Shown here: positions 1 through 10,000 of the stretch, in pieces
How the letters are laid out: each line of letters begins with the position of its first letter
Position numbering within the stretch: position 1 is the first letter of the stretch
DNA from: Colius striatus
Taxonomy: Eukaryota > Chordata > Aves > Coliiformes > Coliidae
DNA: 64,000 nt
Assembly (NCBI RefSeq): GCF_028858725.1
Contig: NC_084759.1
Span: 139,728,671 to 139,792,670, forward strand
Reading direction: 5' to 3'
Position numbers and translations under genes: made by a program
The notes under the pieces: generated by a model
What the model saw: only the letters and a program-made list of their open reading frames with translations
Told to the model about the DNA's origin: nothing
Databases searched by the model: none

Positions 1-450
1 CCCTCATCATCTTGATAGCCCTCCACTGGACTCTCTCCAGAAGTTCTCTATCACTCTTAAACTGGTGAGCACAGAACTGGACACAGGAATCCAGATGTGG
101 CCTTACTAGGGCAGAGTAGAAGGGATGAGAACTTCCCTTGACCTTCTGTCCACATTCTTCTTGATGCACCCCAGGATGCCATTGGTCTTCTTGGCCATGA
201 GGAGAGACTGCTGGCTCATGTTTAGTTTGCTATCAACCAGGACTCCCAGGTCTCTCTCTACAGAGCTGCTCTCCAGCAGGTCAACCTCCAGCCTGTACTG
301 GTGCATGAGGTTGTTTCTCCCCAAGTGCAGGACTCTGCACTTGCCCTTGTTGAATCTCTTGAGGTTCCCCTCTGCCCAACTCTCAAGCTGGTCGAGATCC
401 TGATGAATGACAGAACAGCTTTCTGGTGAATCAGCCACTCCTTAGTTTTG
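1..450 (-). mobile_element. CR1 LINE fragment, 5'-truncated, continues off the left edge
   Basis: The plus strand reads as the reverse complement of the CR1 reverse-transcriptase 3' coding region. Translating the minus strand gives typical CR1 ORF2 blocks such as KGKCRVLHLGRNN, LLESSSVERDLGVLVD and [14 protein letters not shown] residues. The similarity starts near 450, in the part of ORF2 that normally reads ADSPEGC, so the copy is 5'-truncated, as most CR1 insertions are. Its 3' UTR would lie to the left of base 1. A one-base deletion near position 110-115 breaks the frame, so it cannot make protein. CR1 is the dominant avian LINE; it is mobilised by its own endonuclease and reverse transcriptase. 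Family assignment is confident, subfamily is not determined. Confidence 0.93.
106..438 (-). pseudogene. CR1 ORF2 C-terminal reverse transcriptase fragment, frameshifted
   Basis: An open frame of 110 codons on the minus strand matches the region after the catalytic core of CR1 ORF2, from ADSPESC through LESWAEGN, KGKCRVLHLGRNN and ERDLGVLVD to RSREVLIP. It then ends prematurely, because the following codons (expected [15 protein letters not shown]) appear in another frame. The first codon is GTG, with no promoter or start context, so this is only the residual open part of a dead element. The catalytic FADD-type motif lies outside the retained part. It is a relic and not a host gene. Confidence 0.85.
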
Positions 451-3400
451 CATAGAATTGATCTCATCTGAAATCTCAGCACTTATTGACAGATAGAATT
501 AGTATGGAGTACAGAAAAAAGATGTCTGGAAAGACATCAGTCAGTACTGTCTGAAACCCATATACTAAAGCTTTGCTTATTTATTTAGTAAAAGAGGAAA
601 ATATTTGATTCTGAACACATACATCTGCAGTGAACTTCCAAGGTGAGTAATTCTAAGAGATTTTAATAGGCTACTGTTGCAAAAGAGCATTTAGAAGAAT
701 AAATTTTAAATTAAAAACTTCTCGCACTGTGGAGGAATTAGAATGACACATGAGAACAGCAATACGCTGTAAACTAAGCAAGATGTTTCCCACTTTTTAG
801 AGATGTTCCACAGTGTTTGGGATATTTTGGTGAGTTAGAACATGGAGTTCTTGTCCTTAATTCTTTCAGATTACTTAAAGCTATCTGAGAAGATGAAACA
901 TCTCACAAGAGTTTCATAGGTCTTTGAGGCAAGATCCTAAACAAAGGTGAAGAAATTACGAGTTGGCTGTGGGATAAAAATGTGAGGTAATTAAAATAGA
1001 ATATTGTTCCAGGTATATATAATAAAGGTTGCAAAATTGCTTTAAAAGTGTGTGTTAGTTGGTACATCATTTGTATTCCGTTCTCTCCGTATGTAATCTC
1101 TTGTGACTTCTGTAGCATGCATAGAGACTAGGCAAAGTTCAACCCAAGTAATTGAATTCTACTCTTCTAAACTATGGTTCTTTTTGACAGTATATATGTT
1201 CTCATTTTGCCTTATGCTACTGTGCAGTATGCCAGTAAACTGTTAAGAAGCCATTACAGTCCATCTCATGAGCTTTGTGGGGTTAATTGCTTTGTTAGAA
1301 GAAAGACTCTCCCTCTGGCATTTCTGCTAGGAAACATGAGATCTACAAGCCCCAAACCCAAATAAAAACACCAATATCTTTTTTATCAATATTTCATGAA
1401 TTTAAAGAAATGTCTTGATTTTAGATGCTTGACTCAAGAATTCTAAAGGCTTGGGATGGGCCATATGGTTGAGATTGTTCTCCCTCCTCTGCCAGGGAAG
1501 TATAGTTCGAAACCCTGGAAGAAAAAAGAAACTTCTATAAATTCTGGCAAAGCAGACGAATTTTTTTTTACACTTATACATTTTTTCTTTCTGCTTACCC
1601 TTTCTTTTCACATATGAGATATCAGAAAAATTAAATATCTGAGGTTTAATGCTCAACCTCTCTCCCAATAAACATACAATTGTAATAAAAAACATCTGTC
1701 ATGCTTCCCTATAAAAAGCAGAGCATAGATACAAAAAGATTGATTGTCTATGTCTTATTTCATTTTTTGTCCCTGTAAGATTGGAATAGGCATCAAAAAG
1801 CATAACAACATTTGAGTTTGCTTTGTAACCTGCAATTTAGTTGCTTAAATTCAATTCAAATCTCATCTATCAAACACAATGTAGCTTTTGAGAGGGGAGA
1901 GATCAAAATCTGGAAATTACCAGTGTGCTGAGCTTTGCCCACATTATGTCACTAGTTCCCATATAGTTTCTCTCAAGCTTCAGATTTCTCTCAGGACAGG
2001 GTGCTTGACTTCCAAATCAGCCAACCAGTCCTCGGTGCAAAGATTGAGTAATGTGCAAATTAAGGATTTGGGTCTGAATCTATTCATTCCAAAATAAATG
2101 GCAACACTTCCCGTGGCTGCAGTGGGAGAAAGGTCCTCTGCATTACTCACTCATTGTGATCCACAAAGAATTATGCAGAAAGAACTGCCAGATAATGTCA
2201 CAGAGCCCTTGTCTTACTGGATGGTTTTTTATCATCACACATTCAATGTTAATCCTAGCCATATATTTATGTCACTTCTAATTGATGCATTAGTAACTGG
2301 AATGATTGGATGGCAAGTTTGTAAGGCATCTGGGTCAAGATAAACAGCTGGTACATTTACCCTAGTCAGCTCACTCAAATAATCTCCCTCTTGGATAGGA
2401 TAATTAGGAATATAGAACAAAAAACTGTTAACCCTCGGCAGCTAGGCTAAGGAAAAAATAGGAATTCTGTATAGTTACTTCTACAAGCTCCAAATTAAGC
2501 AATGCTGAGACTAGAACACTCAGGGGTTGTAACTACACATTCTCTGTCTTGGGGATGCAGGCACCACCAAGACCATGTGCAACCAATCATGCCTTAAGGC
2601 ATTGATCTTTTCTGCTGTACAGAGTGGTCCCTCACGTAACTTGGACAAAGCAATTCACAAGAGCTTTTTGAGGCACTCTTATCTATCACAGTTGCTGGGA
2701 ATCTCCAAAGAGTTCAGTGCTGTGACTGCACTGAGAGACACCTCGTTCACACCTGATCTCTGCCATATCCTCAGGCTCTTCTCAGGTTGGAAATAAGAAT
2801 CCTTTTCTCTGCTTTGGCTCCATACTTGTGATAAAGGGTATGACTCAGCCAAGGAACAGTACAGACATTTTCCCTCTGGTTCAGAACTGACTCTGGGGCT
2901 TGGTTTCTGTGAGGAGAATAGACACACTGGGTTCCTCCTCCCATTTCCTTAGATCGTGGGTAGCTCTCTGATCTGCTTTACTTTGTTTGCCTGAACCAAC
3001 CTTCCCTAGAAAGATTACTAAAGAAAATGCAAGTAGCTTCCATAATTTCATATTAATCAACTAAGCAAAAGCTTTCTGATAAAGGAATCGATTAATTACT
3101 ATATTATGTTCCAAAGCCTACTGGAAGACAGGCGATCTTTTAATGTATCTTTTTAATAATACATTTTCAGGGGATCCATGATCCATGTTCAGGGGAATAA
3201 AACCAAAACCAAGCACATTAGAGGGTTTGCCTAACACTAATTTTTGTATAGCAGACCCTGGGTTTCTAACGAATTTAGAAGTTTTACAGAACACCCCCAA
3301 CATATTTAGACCAAACCTCTCACCAGTTTGAGGCCATTATGTTATTAATAGATTTACCACTCAAATAGCAGATCTGTGTTTAGAACATTTGCTTAGTTTC

Positions 3401-5181
3401 TATTGAAAATTGCAAAAAAACCTACCCCAATCCATATGTATTTTTACAGCATGAATGATGACACATTTAGGTACAATATTTTGAAATCAGAGACAGTCCA
3501 AAGAAACTCCCAAACAGAGTACAAATGAATTTGGGACTAGAATTTCTATGCTTATTCTTTGGATCCTCTGGCTGCACTGTTTTCTATATAGGGAAATGTT
3601 TAGCTTTATGCAGAAGTTTTTCTGTAATTTTACCTGAGAAACAAAGAAATGCCTTCCATATCGTGGATTTTTTTTCTTTTTCTTTTTTTCATAGCATGAA
3701 AAAAAGGAGAAGCATGAACTTATAGTCTTTTTTTTTTCTCTTATTTGCTGTAGCTTCCTCTGGATTAACCCTGCATTTTTATTATTATACTGAATCAACA
3801 ACAGTTCTGCTGTTTCTTACTGTAGCTACATGTGCCTTAAAAATCAAGTGAAGAATCAGGCTTGCTATGTATATATTTCTCCTGAAAACTCTATGGAGAC
3901 GGGAATGTCTGTTTTCACCAAGAGTGGAAATTCCAGTATCAAGCAGTTAATCTTAAATCCTCAGGATTGCTGCAGCCAATACTGTACAAATCGCACACTT
4001 GCCTCTTTATTCCCCAAGCAGCCTGAACAATGGTGCTCCCCATGATTCCGCAGGTGTTTTGCCTTCCACCTGCAAAGCAGATCATGACTGGCTGGGGCTG
4101 CGTTTGGCCGAATTCCACGCAGGAAGGGGGAGTGTCAGTGAACAGACTCTGCTGGGGCTGATGGACGGTTTTGTAAGTCATTCGTTGTGCGTTAAGTCAT
4201 TCTGCAGGTTCCCAACATGGAAAGTATCTTTAGGTTATTTTAGAACAGAAAGAAATTCTTTGGTGGATTTTGTCTTTTACCCAAATAGAAAAACATTTAT
4301 GAAATGTCTTCTTTACTTTCTGTGGCATGATGTTCTGATTTCCTATCTGAAGGGATACTAGCTTCCTAATAATATAAAATAATTTTACAAACCTACTAAA
4401 CATAACCTGAAGAAAACCTGATAAAGTAAAAAATAGAATTCACTCTTCCCCAAACCTTTCTCTTTCTCTTTATTCTTCTGGTTTCCCTTTTCTCATCTTG
4501 ACATCCCACTTTCTCTCCAGGTTCCTCTTTCTAATCTTTGTTCCTTTTAAATGTTTTCTTCCCAAATAAAACCAGAGAAAACTCTCATCTTGCAGTGGTC
4601 TTCTGCATTGGTCTTCTGATCTCTTTTGAAGGAAAATGGAGCAGGAGCTGGTCTTGGGCTGCTATCTGGAGAGGAGAGGGAAGAGAGGCACTGTTTATCC
4701 CTGCCAAGGACTGCAGCAGTCCTCAACCTTTTCTTTAACATTGTCTATCATATTCCTTTCCGCCTCTCATGGGGCAAGCCCTTTTATGTATAAATTACTA
4801 TCATTATTTACCTAGGGAGCATATGTATGGTGACTAGCACAAATAGTTTGGAAATGTCAGTTTAGACATCAGAACAGTTAGTGTTCCTGTAAGCGTTCAT
4901 TCATATGAATGACTCAGGTGACCTCTCCATAATCTGATTCTGTAATGTTTGAAGGTTTGCTGAAAATAAACTTCCTGTTAACAAGATAAGTGTAGCTATC
5001 TGCACATTTCATTGCTTGTTTAGCTACGTAAAAGTGGACTAAACACTCCCTCCTTCCCACTATTTCACAAGATTTTTTTGTACTTTCCTGTTTTGTGGAG
5101 GAGCCTCTGGACTAGAAAAAGTAGCAGGGACAGGACTATTAGAAGAAAATGCAGCCTGGAAAGAGACTTTTTGAATGAACT
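451..5181. other. Non-coding upstream region, no gene recognised
   Basis: AT-rich sequence with frequent stops in all frames. The longest open frames here (about 97-120 codons, for example 3999-4361 on plus and 1402-1695 on minus) resemble no protein I know and have no splice or codon-use support. A somewhat GC-richer pocket lies at about 3960-4170. Single AP-1-type heptamers occur (for example near 4910), as expected by chance. I see no RNA gene. It is presumably the intergenic 5' flank of the gene whose CpG island begins near 6586. Confidence 0.6.
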
Positions 5182-5230
5182 ACTTTTCTTTTTCTCTACT
5201 TTTTTTTTCTTTCTTTCTTTCTTTCTTTTT
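5182..5230. repeat. Pyrimidine-rich tract with (TTTC)n
   Basis: A continuous run of T and C, ending in about five TTTC units at 5207-5226 followed by poly-T. It is a simple-sequence repeat of the polypyrimidine type and lies about 1.4 kb upstream of the CpG island. Confidence 0.85.
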
Positions 5231-5664
5231 GAAGCAGGGTTAAGGTGAACTGAGCAACTGTGGAGTGAGGCCCCACCTCTTCCAGTCTGATCTGCAAGCT
5301 CGGGTTACTCTCTCCTGCCTGTTTCACAGAGCCCACAGTGAGCCTGTCTGCTGCCCACTGCCTTCAGATCTAAGCCGGTTGCCCATTGCCTTGGGCTCTG
5401 AATCTGACAGGGAGCCTGGCAAAATAACACAGTTTGCCATGCTCAGGATTTATTCTCAGAAAGATTTTCTGGAAAACATCAAGCCAAGGATGGACTAGCA
5501 TTGCTTCAGAAGAGATTCAGCAACCAAACCACCGCAAAACAGTAGCTCAGCAATATCTTCCTTCTTTTTAAAAAAGTGTTTGGGAAAATCTATGTCCTTC
5601 CTGAAGAAGCCATCAGGGGCACAACTCTGGCAGTGATGGCTCTGACTTCACCTGCCTCTGCAAA

Positions 5665-5688
5665 TGAGTCACGGAGTGTTATAAAAAG
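5665..5688 (+). promoter_or_regulatory. Possible TATA-type promoter core (AP-1 site plus TATA box)
   Basis: A perfect AP-1/TRE heptamer TGAGTCA (5665-5671) is followed eight bases later by TATAAAAAG (5680-5688), a good TATA-box match. If it is used, transcription would start near 5708-5718 on the plus strand. The surrounding 5260-5960 sequence is less AT-rich than the flanks. It could be an alternative, inducible or tissue-restricted promoter of the same gene as the CpG island. Both motifs are short and could occur by chance; no clear strong donor follows closely (a weak CAG|GTTTGT lies at about 5955). Confidence 0.25.
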
Positions 5689-6252
5689 CAAGGAATTGCC
5701 AAGACTCATTTCTTGGAACTGAGTGGAAATTTCAGCAAGCAGCTGCTCTTTCATTAGGTTATACTTTTCCTCTGCAGGTTTCTTGAAGAGGGCTGGGAAT
5801 CACAGAATCTTTGTGGCATAAAGGACCTGTTGCTGTGTCTGGATAACTGTGGCTCAGTCCTGGCAATGGCTATGTGTTTGGTCTAGATGTGATTTTGATC
5901 TTCGTGAGGAATCTTGCTGAAGCCTGGAAGGAGATTCGGGAATATAATTAAGCAGGTTTGTACGTCTTTCAGGATTGGCAATTCAATCCTCTCAAAAATC
6001 AGATTAGCTCTTGTATATACTACCTGAAGAAAGGTTCTTCTCATCTATCTGATGCTGTTGAAAGCTTTATCTTTTCTAGTTTTTCTCTGGAGTAATAGAA
6101 GACAAAAACTTATTTGAAAGTGAAATCGGTGAAAACCGATTCTCAGGGAGCAGCCCGATTTTAGGAGTGTATGTGGCTCATTATAGCAATCACAGCCGTG
6201 GCAACAGCTTAGCGTGAGGACTTTGGCTACCTGTTAGCACGACAATAGTATC

Positions 6253-6294
6253 TGCGCATGGGACTACTGCCCTGTGCTGAGTGAAAGCCACGTG
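6253..6294. promoter_or_regulatory. NRF1-like half site and canonical E-box upstream of the CpG island
   Basis: TGCGCATG at 6253-6260 resembles half of the NRF1 palindrome, and CACGTG at 6289-6294 is the canonical USF/MYC-type E-box. Both are common in promoters of CpG-island genes and lie about 300 bases before the island. Site identity is by motif only. Confidence 0.3.
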
Positions 6295-6750
6295 TATGTT
6301 GTCAGGGTCGGGAGGAATGCAGTGCCAGATGGAAACAACATAAACAGCTGGGAAATTTCATCCGGGATTTCGAGTGAGGACGGGAGACTTTTGTTCTGGT
6401 AGCTTACACGTTCCAAAGGTGGTTTAGATCGAGAAAGAAGGATTTTGCTTTGGAATCTTGGTAGGTTTTGCGTGTGGCTTGTTTGTTTGTTTTGGTTAAC
6501 GCTTACGGTGACTTTAAACAACTCCCCTAGTTCAGCCCAGCTCCGGGGAGCTGCTTTCAGTACCTTTGCGTTTAGTGAGCGCCCCGTTAATCTCACTGGG
6601 GTCTGGGGGAGAGGCGAGGTGGCTCCTCATCCCTGGCAGCGCGCGGATCCTGCATGGCACCGGGTGCCGGCACCGCGGGCGCGGGGGCCTCCGCGGGTCT
6701 CCGCGCTTCCCGGCGGCAGGCCAGAGCTGGGACTGTGTCTGTGGTGGCGG

Positions 6751-6786
6751 GGCCGTGACCGTGGCCATGGCCGTGGCCGTGGCGGG
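6751..6786. repeat. Imperfect hexanucleotide repeat, CCGTGG/GGCCGT type
   Basis: About five to six degenerate six-base units (GCCGTG, ACCGTG, GCCATG, GCCGTG, GCCGTG, GCGGGG) run through the core of the CpG island, directly before the GC box at 6784. Being a multiple of three, the repeat gives dipeptide-like runs in each frame, including the MAVAVA start of the small ORF at 6767. Confidence 0.7.
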
Positions 6787-6898
6787 GCGGGGCGGCGGGC
6801 CGGCAGAGGGAGCTCCGAGCCGCTCCGCTCCGCCGCCGCTCCCGCTGCCCGGCGACCTCCCAGCGCCGTTCCGGCACTTTGTTGGCGGCGCGGAGTGA
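6767..6898 (+). CDS. Possible upstream ORF, 43 codons
   Basis: The ATG at 6767 has a strong Kozak context (GCC before, G after). It opens a 43-codon frame starting MAVAVAGRGGG and ending in TGA at 6896-6898, before the splice donor. The peptide is Ala/Gly/Pro-rich and resembles nothing I know. If transcription starts upstream of 6767, it would be a 5'-UTR upstream ORF that could lower translation of the main frame. If transcription starts further downstream, it is irrelevant. A second, weaker ATG at 6654 opens a 34-codon frame ending at 6758. Confidence 0.15.
   Translation: MAVAVAGRGGGPAEGAPSRSAPPPLPLPGDLPAPFRHFVGGAE
6784..6793 (+). promoter_or_regulatory. Sp1/KLF GC box
   Basis: GGGGCGGGGC is a full consensus GC box, located in the centre of the CpG island about 265 bases before the splice donor. 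It is a plausible anchor for a TATA-less transcription start. Confidence 0.5.
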
Positions 6899-7059
6899 AG
6901 CGGAGCGGAGCGCAGCGAGACCCCGTGCCCGCCCCTGCCCGGAGCCCGCCGGCGGTGGGGAGCTCCGGCCGCCCCGCCCGGAGCCCTGCGGCTGCTGCCG
7001 TCCCCCGGCCCGGCGCAGGAGCTACGCGGCGCACCGGCGGGAGGAGGACGCCCGGGAAG
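6800..7059 (+). other. Putative non-coding first exon (5' UTR) of an unidentified gene
   Basis: The 3' boundary rests on a strong donor, AAG|GTAAGG, with exon end at 7059. The 5' boundary is only a guess from the GC box at 6784 and could shift by 200 bases or more. No ATG occurs between 6770 and 7059, and the two earlier ATGs (6654, 6767) reach stops before the donor. The frames that stay open through the donor have no ATG. The exon is therefore most simply all 5' UTR, with translation starting in a later exon beyond the right edge. The gene cannot be named, because GC-rich UTR sequence gives no homology. Confidence 0.45.
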
Positions 7060-7065
7060 GTAAGG
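7060..7065 (+). other. Splice donor, start of a long first intron
   Basis: GTAAGG preceded by AAG matches the vertebrate 5' splice-site consensus at seven or eight of nine positions. It lies inside the CpG island, which is the typical place for the end of exon 1. No convincing acceptor-exon-donor set with recognisable coding sequence was found downstream within the window, so the intron would be at least 56.9 kb. Confidence 0.5.
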
Positions 7066-10000
7066 GGCTAGCGAGGCGGGATTTCCCCTGGCCGCCGAGT
7101 ACCTCTTTTGTTCCGCGACCCTAAAAGCCGCTCGGGCGCCCGCCCGCCCGCCTTCGTGGCATGGCGAATCGTGGGGCATTAACCCAAGCTCTCCCCGATC
7201 CCGCCGCCGCCGCCCTCCGCGCCGTCAGGGGCCACTGGAAAACTCCCTCCCAGCCCCCTCGGGCTGTGCACGGCTCTGCCGCGGCGGCTACAGACGGCGC
7301 TTACTCCTGCAGCCTTTCCCTGCGCCGCGGCTTTATATGCGGATAGATCTCCGCTTGTGTACGTGTGTATCTAAAGGTGTACGTGTATTTCTGTGCACTG
7401 CTGCGGTAAGGCGAGCCGCCGTTGCCGCCACACCTGCTCGCACCTGGCCCGCCGGCTCCCGCGGATCCCCGGGGAGGGCAACGTCCGTGCCTCTGCCCTC
7501 CTCCTGTCTCACCTTCTACCAGGTGACTTGGCTTTCTGTCCTTATTGTGGCATTTTTTTTCCCCCCCGGCGGTTAAGCTGGCTTTTCCAAAGCTGACGTG
7601 TGTTGCTGGTAGCTGGCAAAGGGCAGCTTTCGGGTGGGATAATCCTGTTGCATGCCCGTGTTTCTTTGGTGCCCTGCCGCTTTCCTTCTCACCCTGTTCA
7701 AGCCGTTTGCTTTCATCTGCTAACTTTCCTTGGTGTTCTTCCTCTTTCTGTCCCTCATTGCCGTGACATGCACTCCCTTATGCATTGCACCTATGCGCAA
7801 AGGATGACCTGGGTGCACAGCAGAAAGCAGGTTTTCGGTGTCTTGCAGCATGATCAGAGACACTCCTGCCCACCCTGTAACCTCAGTAGCTCTGTGTTGT
7901 ATCCTTGAAAACAGAGACATTGCAGTTTCCACTAAGCCCTGGTTTCAAGCAGGCGATAGAAGAAGAGTGAAGCAAGTTTTTCTTAGGGATGTTGTTTGGC
8001 GACCAACCCTCCCACTCAAAAACTATGCTTTGCCTTGGCCACTGGATCTTGTACTCTCCAGAGTTACAGACACGCAGCTCTATGATCTTTGGTGGAGTCT
8101 ACCTTGTTTACTTAAAATATGGAAAATAAAATTATTACTGTTCTGTGTTGTATCTGTTGAAATATTAACCAAATTATGGATCTCATGTCTTTGCAGCATA
8201 GATCACATCTTAATTGTGTCTCTCTTTCATCATTGAAAATGTGGTCCTCCTCCCTTCCTATTGCCCATCTTTCTTCTTCTTTGTGATTGTGCAACAAAAG
8301 TTGCTTATGTGGGAGGACATAAAAATGGCTATTTTTATTGTTAGCAACTGGAAATACTGAATCAGCGTTGCGTGACTGGTCTCCTTTCATGGACTACTCA
8401 TAGAAACACTGCAACCCTTGTACCCTGAGAAGTGGGTGGTCTTCTTGTAGGCCGATCTTGAAACAGGTTGGTGATTTCCTCTCAGTACGTGATGGGTACT
8501 GCAAAGAGCTTACAGGGTTTCCAAAGTGTAAGGGAATCGTCTTGATCTGCAGTTCACAGTGAGTGTAGCATTATTAGCATATGAGTGTCATCAGGTAATG
8601 AGATACTGTGCTCAAGGCTCTGCAGAAGCAGGTTGGGGGCTGCTGCCTGCTTTTACTGGAGGAGGCTGTGGAAACATAAGTGGCTTTGGACTTTAATTGT
8701 CCAGCTCACTTGTCTTGTCACATACTCATCATGGCTGCAGTATTGAGTTATGCCTTCTCATAGCTCTGAACGAATGTTTCTGCTTGCGTGTGATTTTGAA
8801 AGGTGCCAAAGCATCCCATTAGATTTAATTGGAGGGAGGTAACACCCCAAAGCAACAACACTCAATAGCGATTAGGTGCTGGGTTATATATAGGGATAAT
8901 AGAGAGAGCAAGATTGATCTGAAGATACTTTGTGAAATACATAGATGGAAAAAAAATACAGAAGTTTTGCACTTGGCAACAACTAAATTCATGAAATATA
9001 ATTGAATTTCTTTCTGTCCATAGTGTAGCTGGAAGTGGCAAATCAGTTAACTGCTGCATTTTTCCCCCCCAAGTATGAAAGCTTATTAAAATCTAAACAT
9101 CTGAAGTCAAATAATTGGCGCCATGAGGGTCAAAATAGATTAAATACACAAGAACTTTTGTCTTCAGCTACTGAAATGAGATAATAGAATGCTTAAACTC
9201 CACATAATGAAGACTTCATTAATAAGGTGCTTGCTAACTTTGATTTCAGTGTCTAGCACTTGTTGCTCTTAGTGCTCCTAATTACAATTCCTGCATCATT
9301 CTGCCTTCTTGAAGGACTAATGACTGGTCAAAAGTACGAGATTTTCTCAGAGACAGCATTCAGCTGTGCCAGACAGGAAAATGGAGCCCTCTGATCTGTG
9401 ACCCCTCTAGACTTTTCTCTCTCTGCTACAGGGCTGGTGGCCAGAAAGAGAAGACATGTAACGTCTCAGAGCTGCGTCGCTTATGGTACAGTGTGCGTGG
9501 TCTGGTCTTCGTATCCATTCAAAGAGAACTGGCAAGGTGCTTTGCTTGTGTGTATGTTGTCTGCATGTGGATACATCTGTTTCTCACATTTCCTTTGAAG
9601 GCAGGATTTTTTCTTGCTTTCTCACCTACCAGCATCTGGTTCTGTGGCCCCTTTGTCTATAGGAATTCGGAGTTTTCATCATTCTAGTCCTGAGCTGAGT
9701 TCTCAAGGAGGCTAATCAGCAGCTCACAATTAGATGACTTTTAGCTGACTTTGAAGCCTCAGCATTTGTTTTGTGGTCCAGAGTGCAGCATGATGCCTGA
9801 AATACACTTTTTCCTCATAGTATGGCCATACCTAAACATTACCTGCAAAAACTATAAATCACTAAAGGTCACATTGGTAACAAAACTACCAGTGTAGTCA
9901 TATTGAATTTTCACATTGGAGAAAAACCTCCCAAAATGACCAACGCAAAAGGCTAAATTCTTGGTTTTGGTCCTAATTCTCTATTTTTTTCCCCAATATT

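Larger units (their letters stand above)
6586..7500. promoter_or_regulatory. CpG island promoter
   Basis: Base composition changes abruptly from AT-rich to very GC-rich with dense CG dinucleotides between about 6586 and 7360, with a weaker shoulder to about 7500. It is the only such island in the 64 kb. It holds several Sp1/KLF GC boxes, for example GGGGCGGGGC at 6784-6793 and its reverse form CCCCGCCC at 6972-6979, plus CGCCCGCCCGCC near 7140-7151. In vertebrates such islands mark constitutive or developmental promoters. A consensus splice donor within the island (after 7059) suggests plus-strand transcription. The island may also start a divergent minus-strand transcript, which I cannot judge. 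No TATA box is seen close to the probable start. Confidence 0.85.

Noticed and set aside
125..403. 92-codon plus-strand frame at the left edge
   Set aside because: It is the antisense of CR1 ORF2, and the minus-strand frame carries the true CR1 residues.
630..648. Acceptor-like CTGCAG followed 12 bases later by AAG|GTGAGT
   Set aside because: A 12-base microexon with a poor polypyrimidine tract, located upstream of the promoter; most likely chance.
5805..5845. AATCACAGAATC followed by AAAGGACCT, CR1-like
   Set aside because: The spacing and intervening bases do not match the CR1 3' end well enough.
6445..7071. 208-codon plus-strand frame over the CpG island
   Set aside because: It starts at TTG and has no internal ATG. 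The residues are Arg/Ala/Pro/Gly-rich, as any frame in CG-dense DNA would be, and the frame overlaps equally long frames on the other strand.
6532..7179. 215-codon minus-strand frame over the CpG island
   Set aside because: Low-complexity composition typical of GC-rich DNA, no recognisable domain, and the best splice signal points to plus-strand transcription.
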